From Photobacterium gaetbulicola Gung47 (GTDB lineage: Bacteria > Pseudomonadota > Gammaproteobacteria > Enterobacterales > Vibrionaceae): a stretch of DNA of 64,000 nucleotides. Below, piece by piece: positions 9,063 to 17,851 of this stretch (the stretch's first letter is position 1; each line of letters begins with the position of its first letter). The notes beneath the pieces are model-generated. The model was not told the DNA's origin. It ran no database searches and saw only the letters and a program-made list of their open reading frames with translations. Both the position numbers and the translations under genes were made by a program. The stretch is from NCBI GenBank assembly GCA_000940995.1, contig CP005974.1, positions 1,922,001-1,986,000 on the forward strand. Direction: 5' to 3'.

Positions 9063-9893
9063 ATGGAAATTCGTCAACCAATTCACAGTGAGCATGCCAA
9101 GCAGTTGGATACCGCCGGTCTGCGTGAGCAGTTTTTGATCGAAGAGATGTTTCAGCTCGGCCAGCTCAACCTGACCTATAGCCACATTGACCGCATTATT
9201 GTCGGTGGTGCGGTACCGGCAGAGACAGCCCTGGAACTGGTCGGGGGCAAAGAGCTCGGCGTCGATTACTTTCTCGAGCGCCGGGAGCTCGGCGTGATCA
9301 ATATCGGTGAGCCGGGCGTGGTCTGGGTCGATGGTGAAACGTTCGAAATCGGCAGCCGCGAAGCGCTTTATGTCGGGAAAGGGGCCAAAGAGGTTAAATT
9401 CAGCAGTATTTCGGCGCAAAAGCCTGCGCGCTTCTACATAAACAGCGCACCGGCCCATCATAGCTATCCGACCCGCAAGATCACCCGTGAGCAAGCGGCC
9501 CCGGAAACTCTGGGTAGCCAAGAGAACTGCAACGTCCGTACCATCAATAAGTATTTGCACCCATCGGTACTACCGACGTGCCAGCTTTCTATGGGGCTGA
9601 CCGAGCTGGCACCGGGCAGCCTGTGGAATACCATGCCTTGCCATACCCACGAGCGTCGGATGGAAGTCTACCTCTATTTCAATATGCAAGCCGACAACCT
9701 GGTATTCCATTACATGGGAGAGCCGCAGGAAACGCGCCATATTGTTGTTCGCAACGAGCAGGCGGTGATCAGCCCGAGTTGGTCAATCCACTCCGGGGTC
9801 GGGACCGCGGCGTACACCTTCATCTGGAGCATGGTTGGCGAAAACCAGACGTTCCACGACATGGATCATGTCGCAATGAGCGACCTGAAGTAA
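9063..9893 (+). CDS. kduI: 5-keto-4-deoxyuronate isomerase KduI
   Basis: 276 residues, nearly identical in length and layout to enterobacterial KduI. Recognised segments are [26 protein letters not shown] (here [15 protein letters not shown]) and the metal-site segment [13 protein letters not shown]. It isomerises 5-keto-4-deoxyuronate, which forms spontaneously from the unsaturated uronate released by the glucuronyl hydrolase, into 3-deoxy-hexodiulosonate. The start at 9063 is chosen over 9048 because AGAGGAA lies just before it. It lies with kduD and the hydrolase as one block. Confidence 0.95.
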   Translation: MEIRQPIHSEHAKQLDTAGLREQFLIEEMFQLGQLNLTYSHIDRIIVGGAVPAETALELVGGKELGVDYFLERRELGVINIGEPGVVWVDGETFEIGSREALYVGKGAKEVKFSSISAQKPARFYINSAPAHHSYPTRKITREQAAPETLGSQENCNVRTINKYLHPSVLPTCQLSMGLTELAPGSLWNTMPCHTHERRMEVYLYFNMQADNLVFHYMGEPQETRHIVVRNEQAVISPSWSIHSGVGTAAYTFIWSMVGENQTFHDMDHVAMSDLK

Positions 9894-9913
9894 TTCCCCT
9901 GAATATCTTGCGC

Positions 9914-9944
9914 CATGGCATAGCCAACCTCGCGGCTTGCCATG
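9914..9944 (+). repeat. Intercistronic inverted repeat between kduI and kduD
   Basis: CATGGCA (9914-9920) and TGCCATG (9938-9944) pair perfectly, and AGCC/GGCT extend the stem past one bulged base. No T-run follows, so it is probably an mRNA-stabilising or processing hairpin rather than a terminator. Confidence 0.5.
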
Positions 9945-9971
9945 TTGCAACCAAATAAATAGGAACTCCAA

Positions 9972-10736
9972 ATGAATATGTTTGATCTATCCGGCAAAGT
10001 GGCCATCGTGACCGGTTGTGATACGGGCCTTGGTCAAGGCATGGCGGTTGGCCTGGCACAGGCTGGTGCTGATATCCTTGGTATTGGTTATGTCCCTGCT
10101 GAAGAAACACGCGAAAAAGTTGAAGCACTGGGCCGTAAGTTTCATTACATCACTGCCAACCTTATTTCTGATTCCAACAAAGAAGCGCTGAACGCTCTGG
10201 TTGACCAAGCGGTAACGGAAATGGGCCGTGTTGATATTCTGGTGAACAATGCCGGTATTATTCGCCGTGAAGATCTGCTGGATTTTTCAGAAGACAACTG
10301 GGATGACGTTATCGCCATCAACCAAAAAGCGGTTGTATTCCTGTCTCAAGCGGTTGCTAAGCACTTCATTGCCCAAGGTAATGGCGGCAAGATCATCAAT
10401 ATTGCTTCCATGCTGTCGTTCCAGGGCGGTATCCGTGTTATCTCCTACACGGCCTCCAAGTCGGCAGTCATGGGCATCACCCGCGCCCTAGCGACCGAAC
10501 TGTCCCCTTACAACATTACTGTCAATGCCATCGCTCCGGGTTACATGGCAACCAATAACACTCAGGCACTGCGTGAAGATCAAGAGCGCAACAAGGCCAT
10601 TTTGGAGCGTATTCCTGTTGGTCGCTGGGGGCTGCCATCGGATATGGCCGGTCCGGCTATCTTCCTGGCATCACCGGCTTCAGATTACGTAACAGGGTAC
10701 ACGCTCGCGGTCGATGGCGGCTGGTTGGCTCGATGA
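9972..10736 (+). CDS. kduD: 2-dehydro-3-deoxy-D-gluconate 5-dehydrogenase KduD
   Basis: 254-residue short-chain dehydrogenase. The NAD-binding motif VTGCDTGLGQGMA is near residue 14, NNAGI near residue 90, and the catalytic Tyr/Lys are in SYTASKSA near residue 157. It reduces the KduI product to 2-keto-3-deoxygluconate. The ATG follows AGGAACTCCAA. The stop overlaps a possible ATG of the following glucuronyl hydrolase gene, showing they share a transcript. Confidence 0.94.
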   Translation: MNMFDLSGKVAIVTGCDTGLGQGMAVGLAQAGADILGIGYVPAEETREKVEALGRKFHYITANLISDSNKEALNALVDQAVTEMGRVDILVNNAGIIRREDLLDFSEDNWDDVIAINQKAVVFLSQAVAKHFIAQGNGGKIINIASMLSFQGGIRVISYTASKSAVMGITRALATELSPYNITVNAIAPGYMATNNTQALREDQERNKAILERIPVGRWGLPSDMAGPAIFLASPASDYVTGYTLAVDGGWLAR

Positions 10737-10747
10737 TAGGTGGTGAT

Positions 10748-11827
10748 ATGACTGTGATAAAGGAAAAGGTATTACAGCAGCTGAAGCGGGTTTACCGCTA
10801 CCAGGCTGCAAACCAGACTCGTTCGGTGATCCGCCGCAGCGGCGCGACGCGCTTCATTAAAGATACCGACTGGGAACGCGGGGTATTTTGGTCATGTGTG
10901 GCAGAAGCCTGGAAGGCAACCGACGATAGCGAATACCTTGACGGGGTGATGGGCTATACCTTGCACACAGGTTTTCGTACCGGTGCCTTTCCGCGTTTTG
11001 CCGATGACCATGTCTGTGCCCAAGCGTATCTGGATGTCTATCCGGTAATCAATATTCCTGAAGCGCTGGAGCCGACCATCAAGGCGTTCGACATCATGCT
11101 CGATGAGCCAAAGCCCGGCCATCGCGACTGGTGGTGGGTTGATTCTCTGTTCATGGCACCGCCTGCCTTCGCCGCGTTGTCGAAAGTAACGGGCGAGCGC
11201 AAGTATGTCGACTACATGCATACGGCGTTCTGGGATGCGGTTGATCACCTTTACGATCCGGACACTAAGTTGTTTTACCGTGACTACCGTTACATGCCAA
11301 CAGAAGTCGGCCAGAAGTACCGTGATGAATTCGGTGACGGTGGCGCCGAGCTACGCGAAGCCAATGGCGAGAAGGTGTTTTGGTCACGAGGGATAGGCTG
11401 GATGCTGGCATCGGTACCGCGCTTGATGGCGCGCTTCCCGGCCGAGTTTGACCAGCAGCAACCGTACCTTGACCTGTTCAAGAATTTAGCTGCCGAAGTG
11501 ATCAAATACCAGCAGGCCGATGGCTTCTGGCGCACCAGCCTGCTTGACCCAGACAGTTTCCCAGCCCCGGAGAGCAGCGCGACCTCCTTGTTCTGCTACG
11601 GGCTTGCCTGGGGGATCAATAACGGTCACCTCGATCGTGAAACCTACCTGCCTGTTGTCGAAAAAGCCTGGGCGGCACTGGAAAGCTGCATCCATGACAA
11701 CGGCATGATGGGCTGGGTTCAGCTGCCGGCATTCAACCCGCGCGATGTGAAGTTCGACCACAACATCGATTATGGCGCAGGGGCGTTCCTGTTGGCGGCA
11801 ACGCAGATGGCCTACTTGGTGGAATAA
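10748..11827 (+). CDS. Cytoplasmic unsaturated glucuronyl hydrolase (GH88/GH105 type)
   Basis: 359 residues with an (alpha/alpha)6-barrel hydrolase pattern (Pfam Glyco_hydro_88). The motifs WWWVDSLFMAPP near residue 123 (with the expected catalytic Asp), FWSRGIGWMLASVPRLM and ESSATSLFCYGLAWG look more like GH105 than classical GH88. Such enzymes hydrate the double bond of an unsaturated uronate at the non-reducing end of lyase products and free it from the hexosamine. There is no signal peptide, so it works in the cytoplasm and the disaccharide must be imported intact. The start at 10748 follows AGGTGGTG; an alternative ATG at 10733 overlaps the kduD stop. Sugar linkage preference is inferred from context. 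Confidence 0.85.
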   Translation: MTVIKEKVLQQLKRVYRYQAANQTRSVIRRSGATRFIKDTDWERGVFWSCVAEAWKATDDSEYLDGVMGYTLHTGFRTGAFPRFADDHVCAQAYLDVYPVINIPEALEPTIKAFDIMLDEPKPGHRDWWWVDSLFMAPPAFAALSKVTGERKYVDYMHTAFWDAVDHLYDPDTKLFYRDYRYMPTEVGQKYRDEFGDGGAELREANGEKVFWSRGIGWMLASVPRLMARFPAEFDQQQPYLDLFKNLAAEVIKYQQADGFWRTSLLDPDSFPAPESSATSLFCYGLAWGINNGHLDRETYLPVVEKAWAALESCIHDNGMMGWVQLPAFNPRDVKFDHNIDYGAGAFLLAATQMAYLVE

Positions 11828-11861
11828 CGGCCAAGGAATAATTAACCAAAACGTGAACAAG

Positions 11862-11902
11862 AAAAGCTGATGTTATTCAACGCAATAAGGTCAGCTTTTT
11901 TA
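11862..11902 (+). terminator. Rho-independent terminator after the hydrolase gene
   Basis: AAAGCTGA (11863-11870) pairs with TCAGCTTT (11891-11898) around a 20-base loop and is followed by a run of Ts. It probably ends or attenuates the aga-kdu transcript before the CBM9-like gene. Confidence 0.7.
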
Positions 11903-11927
11903 TAATTACCAAAAGAAGGATATAACA

Positions 11928-12653
11928 ATGAAAAAGCTGTTGGGATTATCAGCCCTGTTAGTGGGCAGCGTCGTTGCCGGTCAAGCGGCAGCAGAAGAGG
12001 TGCAGCCTACCTATCACGTTCAGTATACCGAGCAGGCACCAGTGATTGACGGCAAGGGTGAGGATAGCGCATGGGCCGGGGCGAAAACATTGACCCAGTT
12101 TACGTTCCCTTGGCGGAGCGAAATGGCACCGGCAACCGAGTTCAAGGCGCTTTGGGACGAGCAGGCTTTTTACTTCCGCTATCGAGTAGCGGATAAGCAC
12201 CTGGCCATTGGCACCGATCCTGAACGGGCTATTTTGGACTCTGATCGCGCGGAAATTTTCTTGGCCAAAGATGTAACGCTATCAAGCTACTACACCATGG
12301 AAATCGACCCGAAAGCCCGCGTGTTCAGTGCCAAGGCATCGTATGACACCAAAGCCAAGAAGCGTGCGTCACTCGATAGCAGCTGGCAATGGCCAGGGCT
12401 GGAAACCAAAGCCAGCATCAAGGATGATGGCTATATCGTAGAAGGCAAGCTGCCGCTTGCGACATTGGATAAATTGGGGCTGTGGCAGGATGACGATAAG
12501 TCAGAGCTACTGTGTGCTCTGATGCGCGCCGAATTTACCCCTTTGCCTGACGGCAGTCTGGATATGGGCTGGATGACCTGGGTTGACCCGAACACACCGA
12601 AACCTAATTTCCATAATCCAGGTACGTTCGGTAATTGTAAGTTAGTTAAGTAA
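11928..12653 (+). CDS. Exported CBM9-like carbohydrate-binding protein
   Basis: 241 residues with a clear signal peptide (MKKLLGLSALLVGSVVAGQAAA). The mature part matches the family 9 carbohydrate-binding-like fold: APVIDGKGEDSAWAGAKTL near the start, a FKALWDEQAFYFRYRVADKHL strand block, DRAEIFL, and the late segment MGWMTWVDPNTPKPNFHNP. No enzyme domain is attached, so it is a free periplasmic or secreted binding protein. Placed directly after the lyase-product catabolic genes, it probably binds glycosaminoglycan pieces, but no ligand can be read from the sequence. It begins 26 bases after a terminator and could depend on read-through. Confidence 0.75.
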   Translation: MKKLLGLSALLVGSVVAGQAAAEEVQPTYHVQYTEQAPVIDGKGEDSAWAGAKTLTQFTFPWRSEMAPATEFKALWDEQAFYFRYRVADKHLAIGTDPERAILDSDRAEIFLAKDVTLSSYYTMEIDPKARVFSAKASYDTKAKKRASLDSSWQWPGLETKASIKDDGYIVEGKLPLATLDKLGLWQDDDKSELLCALMRAEFTPLPDGSLDMGWMTWVDPNTPKPNFHNPGTFGNCKLVK

Positions 12654-12681
12654 TTGGCTTCGGCTAGAAGGTTAATTCGGG

Positions 12682-12733
12682 AGCCTCTGTATTGTGACTA
12701 ACGAGGGTGAGACACAGTGCAGGGGCTTTTTTT
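12682..12733 (+). terminator. Rho-independent terminator after the CBM9-like gene
   Basis: A 15-base stem (12682-12696 with 12712-12726, all pairs closed if G-U is allowed) is followed by seven Ts. It closes the first aga-kdu cluster. Confidence 0.8.
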
Positions 12734-12762
12734 GTTCAGATCTTTAGCGACGTGAAGAGAAA

Positions 12763-12882
12763 ATGGACGTTGAACAGTTAAGAGAGAAAATGCACCGCAA
12801 GGCATTGGAACAAGCACTCAAGGGTTATCGGCATAAAATAAGCAAAAAGCCGTACAAGACCACTTCCGTGGCATCTCAATGA
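12763..12882 (+). CDS. Doubtful 39-residue reading frame
   Basis: Starts at an ATG preceded by AAGAGAAA and encodes a basic, helical peptide beginning MDVEQLREKMHRKALEQAL. It lies between two terminators, so it could be a short independent transcript. I do not recognise it; it may be a remnant of a larger gene. No function is proposed. Confidence 0.25.
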   Translation: MDVEQLREKMHRKALEQALKGYRHKISKKPYKTTSVASQ

Positions 12883-12946
12883 GCACCGGTATGACGGCAA
12901 CAGCGGCACCAACCAGACATACCGCCTGAGCCAGGGTCAAAGGAAA

Positions 12947-12974
12947 GAAAAGCCTTCCGTGTGAAGGCTTTTTT
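12947..12974 (+). terminator. Rho-independent terminator
   Basis: AAAAGCCTTC pairs with GAAGGCTTTT across a four-to-five-base loop and is followed by more Ts. It marks the border to the AT-rich block. Confidence 0.75.
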
Positions 12975-13058
12975 GTCATTGCAATATTCAGGCGAATAGA
13001 TTTATGTGTTAATGATTTTAATATGATTAGTGTTGGCTGAAACCGCAAGTTTCCAGTG

Positions 13059-13088
13059 ACACGAATAAGCTTTACACGAATAAGCTTT
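13059..13088. repeat. Perfect 15-bp tandem duplication
   Basis: ACACGAATAAGCTTT occurs twice in direct succession. It lies about 180 bases downstream of the araC-type gene's stop at the edge of the inserted block. Confidence 0.85.
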
Positions 13089-13273
13089 ACTATATGACAC
13101 ATTTTTGGACATTTCCGAGTTAGCACCCTTTATAATTTAGAATTTCACAGATTAATCTCAGTAAGGCAAACTCGTACCAAAATAGGCTGTACGTTTACCA
13201 TAGCAACGCCTTTGATTTATGGCTCATAAGCTTTTATGAAGTGAAGGATGGGTTGTGGCTGTAATAATAATTG

Positions 13274-14266
13274 TTAACTCTGCTCAATAAACTTTCTGTA
13301 TTCTGTTGGACTAACGCCAGTATATTTTATGAAAGCACGCCAGAAGTTAGCTTGGTCAGAGTACCCCAGCTCAAGTGCTACCTCAGTTATACTGATGCTG
13401 GCATCGGTCAGGTGAGCTTTAGCCAACTCCATTCTATATTTTGTCGCGATTTCTCGAAAACTGGTATTGTTTTCTCTTAAGTTACGCTGGAGCCATCTTG
13501 GATGAACCCCTAACTGCTGAGCGCAAGCTTTCAACTCAAATCTTGTAGACCCATGCCCATATTTCATTAAATCATGGATCATCATAGACGGTTCGGTAGG
13601 AATGATTCGCTCATTTACCTCTGTCTTTATAAAATCATATGTATAGCTGATTGGTTGCAGTAGGATCTTTTTGGGTATAGCAATAGCGGTATGTATATGG
13701 CCCAGAGTAATATCACTTTCTCCAAGAAAAGAGCGTCCTACTCCTTGGATTAATTTTTTTGTTTGCATTCTTACTTTGGGTGGAACCCATGTATCACCAG
13801 CACCCAAACGTACGGTTTGTATCATCAAACCGATAACATGTTGCTCAACTTGTTCACAGCCTTCTGATAACCCTTTGATCCCTTCCCTTATAAACCACAA
13901 ATCGTTTTTATCACCTTGAATCCTAAAAGTCGGTGCATTGGTCTGCTTTGGCATACTGCTAATAAACTTTTGTATTGCCTCATAAACAGTTGAAGAAGCG
14001 GTTAGAGAGCGGCCAAATTCCCCATAGCTTGTTAGTGCATTTCTCTGTGTAACTTGGAATCCGAAGTCGACGACACCCTCTCGCGCATAAGGTATATGGA
14101 GTAATTGCCAGACCGAGGGTTCATTGATGAGTTGATTAGGATTGCTGAGCCAATGTTCCTCGATTTTACACTTATGTAGCATGCTAGAAAGAGGCATGCC
14201 GATATCGATCATCTCCTTTATAAACGGCTGAACGTGACTCGTTCTTAACAAATAGCATTGTTTCAT
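13274..14266 (-). CDS. AraC-family transcriptional regulator
   Basis: 330 residues. The C-terminal ~100 residues hold the double helix-turn-helix of the family (ELKACAQQLGVHPRWLQRNLRE and SITEVALELGYSDQANFWRAFIKYTGVSPTEYRK). The N-terminal ~200 residues fit the arabinose-binding/OruR-like sensor domain found in long AraC regulators (YGEFGRSLTASSTVYEAI). It is divergent from the amidohydrolase-porin genes, which it probably controls. Codon use and AT content resemble those genes and differ from the glycosaminoglycan genes on both sides. Confidence 0.88.
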   Translation of the reverse strand: MKQCYLLRTSHVQPFIKEMIDIGMPLSSMLHKCKIEEHWLSNPNQLINEPSVWQLLHIPYAREGVVDFGFQVTQRNALTSYGEFGRSLTASSTVYEAIQKFISSMPKQTNAPTFRIQGDKNDLWFIREGIKGLSEGCEQVEQHVIGLMIQTVRLGAGDTWVPPKVRMQTKKLIQGVGRSFLGESDITLGHIHTAIAIPKKILLQPISYTYDFIKTEVNERIIPTEPSMMIHDLMKYGHGSTRFELKACAQQLGVHPRWLQRNLRENNTSFREIATKYRMELAKAHLTDASISITEVALELGYSDQANFWRAFIKYTGVSPTEYRKFIEQS

Positions 14267-14443
14267 GGGTGCATCCTTACACTTCCGACCATGAGAGTCT
14301 TAATTTTAGAAAAATGTCGCCTTTTAACAAGCTGATGGTCTGAACTTGTACTAGATTCACTTTTATAAACTCTTGCGCATATAGTTCCCAGGCTCTATGG
14401 GGCTGGGCAACATGCGTATTTTATGCATTAGAAGGGGTTACCA

Positions 14444-15823
14444 ATGAAATATGTTTTTCTGGCGTCAGCGCTGACTCTTACTGCATCTGTGACTTTCGCA
14501 AATGATGAGGCGCCATTACCTCAGACCATATTTGCTAACGTTGACATTTTTAATGGAACAGAAAATAAACTTTATGAAAATCATTACGTTCTTGTTGAGG
14601 GGAATAAGATAAAAACAATCTCACCTTCAGAGATTACAGCCCGTAATGATGCAAAAATCATTGATGGTTCAGGAAAAACGTTAACTCCAGGATTCATTGA
14701 GAACCATGCACACTTAATGCTTATGGGCCCCAGTTTACCGGCAATGGAAGCTGGATCCACATGGGAAGATTTTGCAATTCACGCAACAAGAATGGCCGAA
14801 ATGTATTTGATGCAGGGATTCACCACGGTTCGCGATGCTGGTGGAGCCAACGGTGGATTGAGACGTGCCATTGATGCGGGAGACATTATTGGCCCCAGAT
14901 ATTACCCATCTGGGGCCTTTTTAAGTACTCGTGGTGGGCATGCAGATTTTGCTAACTTTTCCGCCCCCGTTGGAACGGAGTCCAACTTTGGACGATTAAA
15001 TCTTGCTCAAGAAGTCGATAGTGTCGCTGAGGTGAAAAAGTATGGTCGGAACAATTTCCGAATGGGTGCGACACAACTGAAATACATGCAGTCAGGCGGT
15101 GTTGTTTCAGCTTTTGACCCTTGGCAGCTACTGGCGGGATCACCTGAAGAGCTGGCTGCTGCTGTGGCAGTTGCTGAAAGTTATGGCAGTTATGTGATGG
15201 CTCACTCGTATCGTAAGGAGGCGATTTTGGGAGCGCTAGAAGCGGGTGTGAAATCCATCGAACACGGGTTCGCATTTGATTGTGAGATAGCGGAAATTAT
15301 GAATGAGAAAGGCGCTTATATCACAACAAACTTGACGGCCTTTGACCCTGGATTAATGGATATACCTTCGATTAAAAATGTGCCGTCTAGCTACCGTAAA
15401 GCAAAATCAGCATCGGAAACGTTCAAAGGATATATTCCAAACATGAAGAAATGCCCCGTGAAACGTGGCTTTCAAACCGATTGTGTAGGGTCTGTCGATG
15501 ATTGCAATATTCAAATCGCTTATGAAAAAAAACTCAATCATGATTTCTTTGGTCCGTTTGAGTCAATGAAGACGTTAACTTCAATCGGTGGCGAAATATC
15601 TACTTTAACCGGTGATTTTACCAACCCATACCCTGAAGCTAAGTTGGGTGTCATTGAAGAAGGTGCGTATGCGGATATTTTACTTTTAGATGGTAATCCA
15701 CTTGAAGATTTCTCGGTGGTGGGGACAGGAGATAAATGGTTCGGGGCAGATAAACGCCCAGATAGTCCTGAGACGATTAAACTCATCATGAAAGATGGTG
15801 TTATCTACAAAAACACACTTTAG
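14444..15823 (+). CDS. Exported imidazolonepropionase-like amidohydrolase
   Basis: 459 residues with a signal peptide (MKYVFLASALTLTASVTFA). It is a metal-dependent amidohydrolase: NHAHLML gives the HxH metal pair, LKYMQSGG holds the candidate bridging Lys, MAHSYRKEAILGALEAG and SIEHGFAFD give two further His ligands, and QTDCVGS carries the late Asp. The C-terminal LGVIEEGAYADILLLDGNPLEDF is typical of this family, which in exported form includes peptidase- and lactonase-like members of unknown substrate. It leads a likely three-gene operon with the DUF3299 protein and an OprB-type porin, so it may act on a compound brought in by that porin. Substrate unknown. Confidence 0.82.
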   Translation: MKYVFLASALTLTASVTFANDEAPLPQTIFANVDIFNGTENKLYENHYVLVEGNKIKTISPSEITARNDAKIIDGSGKTLTPGFIENHAHLMLMGPSLPAMEAGSTWEDFAIHATRMAEMYLMQGFTTVRDAGGANGGLRRAIDAGDIIGPRYYPSGAFLSTRGGHADFANFSAPVGTESNFGRLNLAQEVDSVAEVKKYGRNNFRMGATQLKYMQSGGVVSAFDPWQLLAGSPEELAAAVAVAESYGSYVMAHSYRKEAILGALEAGVKSIEHGFAFDCEIAEIMNEKGAYITTNLTAFDPGLMDIPSIKNVPSSYRKAKSASETFKGYIPNMKKCPVKRGFQTDCVGSVDDCNIQIAYEKKLNHDFFGPFESMKTLTSIGGEISTLTGDFTNPYPEAKLGVIEEGAYADILLLDGNPLEDFSVVGTGDKWFGADKRPDSPETIKLIMKDGVIYKNTL

Positions 15824-15834
15824 CACTTAAACAG

Positions 15835-15869
15835 ATCGCTCTCTTACAATGGGGAGCGATTTACTTTTT
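15835..15869 (+). terminator. Terminator-like hairpin after the amidohydrolase gene
   Basis: ATCGCTC (15835-15841) pairs with GAGCGAT (15854-15860), then TTACTTTTT. It lies between the amidohydrolase and DUF3299 genes and may only lower downstream expression. Confidence 0.55.
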
Positions 15870-15913
15870 GAGTTCGACTAAGGATTGAGCTTCGGCATGT
15901 AAAGGTACCAAGT

Positions 15914-16546
15914 ATGAAGAGAGTAATATTAGCATTTCTCACAGCAAGCTCGTTTGGTTGTTTTGCAACAGAAACCATAACTCTTGATTGGCTGAACCTA
16001 ATACCAAAAACTGAGCCGGTGGCGCTATCTTTACCTGATTTGACTGACCAACAAAAAAACTATCTTCAGGAAGTTTTAACCCTGTCTCGGTACAGCACAC
16101 CAGAATCCAAAGCAAGAATTAAAGCAGTTGAGGCATCTCTGAAAGAAGATGGCATTGATGCTTTTATGTATTTGAATATGCGTAATAAGTACATACAAGC
16201 CAAACAACGTGCAGCAGAAAGTGTGACTGATGCCTTCGATGGACAGCGGATAAAAATTCCTGGATTCCTGATCCCATTAGAATTCTCGGATGCAATGGTT
16301 TCAACCGATTTTCTTTTGGTGCCAGTAGCAGGTGCTTGTATTCATATGCCTCCTCCTCCTGCGAATCAAATCATTAGAGTTTCGTACCCTAAAGGGTTTC
16401 AAATTAGAACCGTACAGTTCCCGGTGTGGGTTGAAGGAACGATTACGTCAAACCTCCAGTCAGAAGATCTCTATATCATCGATGGGACAAGTCATGTCAC
16501 CACGGGGTATACATTAGCAGCAACAGAAGTAATAGATTATGAATGA
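15914..16546 (+). CDS. Exported DUF3299 protein
   Basis: 210 residues with a signal peptide (MKRVILAFLTASSFGCFA). The C-terminal half shows the DUF3299 signature: IKIPGFLIPLEFSD followed by the strongly conserved FLLVPVAGACIHMPPPPANQI segment with Cys and His that could bind metal. Members are periplasmic proteins of unknown function. Here it lies between an exported amidohydrolase and an outer-membrane porin. Confidence 0.8.
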   Translation: MKRVILAFLTASSFGCFATETITLDWLNLIPKTEPVALSLPDLTDQQKNYLQEVLTLSRYSTPESKARIKAVEASLKEDGIDAFMYLNMRNKYIQAKQRAAESVTDAFDGQRIKIPGFLIPLEFSDAMVSTDFLLVPVAGACIHMPPPPANQIIRVSYPKGFQIRTVQFPVWVEGTITSNLQSEDLYIIDGTSHVTTGYTLAATEVIDYE

Positions 16547-16606
16547 CTTTAACCGATGTATATTTGGCTAAAGGAACAGACTGACTCGACTTGAAAGGAC
16601 TTCAGT

Positions 16607-17851
16607 ATGAACATGTGGTTTCTTACTCTTTCTATCGTAATACTCTCATTGAGTGTGATGGGTAAAACCTTTGCTGCTAACTTCGGTGGCCCTGATACCG
16701 TGGGTAATACTATTGCAAATCAGAAAACACAGCGACTCACTTGGCGCGAGCAATTAACGGCATCGGGTGTCACTTTTGGTTTAGACTACAACGTCATGGG
16801 TTTAACTTCACCTAATGGCGCTCAAGGCAATACGGTAGATTCTGCAAGTGGTGTATTACGCTTTTATGGTCAGTGGGATCTGGTTGGTAGAAATTCTACA
16901 AACACTGGCGGACTAGTATGGAAAATCGAACATAGACATGCATTTACAGATTACGCGCCAAAACAGTATGCATTCCTGTCTGACCTCAATGGTAAAGAGG
17001 GTTTGGGATACATCGGAATGATTCAACCTGCTTATAGCGATCAGGGCGGTCGTATGACCAACTTTCACTGGAAACAACGCTTTAATAGCGATAAGACTTC
17101 TCTTATCGTTGGTTTTCAAGACGTCACTGACTACGTTGATGCATATGCCTTAGCAAGCCCTTGGACTGGATTTTATAACCTTGCGTTTCAGACCGGTTCA
17201 GGAGCAATAGGTTTGCCTGACGATGGATTACTCGCCCTTTCTGTCGGGCACATGATTATAGAGAATTATTACCTCATAGCAGGGGTAGCTGATGCGAACG
17301 GCCGTTCAGATATTAATGATATTTTTGATGGCTTTGACAGTTTTTTCAATGATAACGACTATTTCACTACACTCGAGTTGGGTTGGACAGTCTCCCAAGA
17401 GCAAATCTATACCGACAATATTCATCTGACTTATTGGCATATTGATGCCACATTTAATGATGATGGCTCAGTACGACACAGCGCTAAGGGCAGCCAAGGT
17501 TTAAATTACTCATTAAGTTACTTTACCACGCCGCAAATCATGCCCTTTCTTCGCGGAGGATTCTCTTTTCAGGGAGACGCTGCGCTTTATGAAACCTCTA
17601 TCTCGGTTGGCTTTGGTTACTTTGGCCTAGGATCTGATAACAACAATCTTGGTGTTGCTCTTAACTGGAGCCAAGCAAACGAAGAGTCTTGGGGAACAGA
17701 TGATAGTCAAACAGTACTAGAGGTATACTACAACATGCAGTTTGGCGACTATTTTCAAGTAACCCCTGACTTTCAATGGATTAATGGGCCTATTTTATCA
17801 CGAGAGAGTAATACTTACGTGTTTGGGTTACGCGGAAGATTGTTCATTTAA
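16607..17851 (+). CDS. OprB-type carbohydrate-selective porin
   Basis: 414 residues with a signal peptide and the beta-strand pattern of an outer-membrane barrel, ending in LRGRLFI. The start LTASGVTFGLDYNVMGL and the repeated WSQAN / YYNMQFGDYFQVTPDFQWI segments fit the carbohydrate-selective porin OprB family. It probably lets a solute into the periplasm for the co-encoded amidohydrolase. Despite its place inside the glycosaminoglycan locus it is not preceded by CTTTC operator words. Confidence 0.8.
   Translation: MNMWFLTLSIVILSLSVMGKTFAANFGGPDTVGNTIANQKTQRLTWREQLTASGVTFGLDYNVMGLTSPNGAQGNTVDSASGVLRFYGQWDLVGRNSTNTGGLVWKIEHRHAFTDYAPKQYAFLSDLNGKEGLGYIGMIQPAYSDQGGRMTNFHWKQRFNSDKTSLIVGFQDVTDYVDAYALASPWTGFYNLAFQTGSGAIGLPDDGLLALSVGHMIIENYYLIAGVADANGRSDINDIFDGFDSFFNDNDYFTTLELGWTVSQEQIYTDNIHLTYWHIDATFNDDGSVRHSAKGSQGLNYSLSYFTTPQIMPFLRGGFSFQGDAALYETSISVGFGYFGLGSDNNNLGVALNWSQANEESWGTDDSQTVLEVYYNMQFGDYFQVTPDFQWINGPILSRESNTYVFGLRGRLFI

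Larger units (their letters stand above)
12654..13273. other. Junction between GAG genes and inserted block
   Basis: 620 bases without a recognised gene. It contains two rho-independent terminators, a doubtful 39-codon reading frame, and a perfect tandem duplication of the 15-mer ACACGAATAAGCTTT (13059-13073 and 13074-13088). After about 12975 the sequence becomes AT-rich, matching the block that follows. No transposase or tRNA is seen. Confidence 0.6.

Noticed and set aside
12818..12978. Minus-strand frame starting MTKKPSHGRLFF with a hydrophobic stretch
   Set aside because: Its first codons are the terminator hairpin read backwards, a usual artefact; no ribosome site and no known family.
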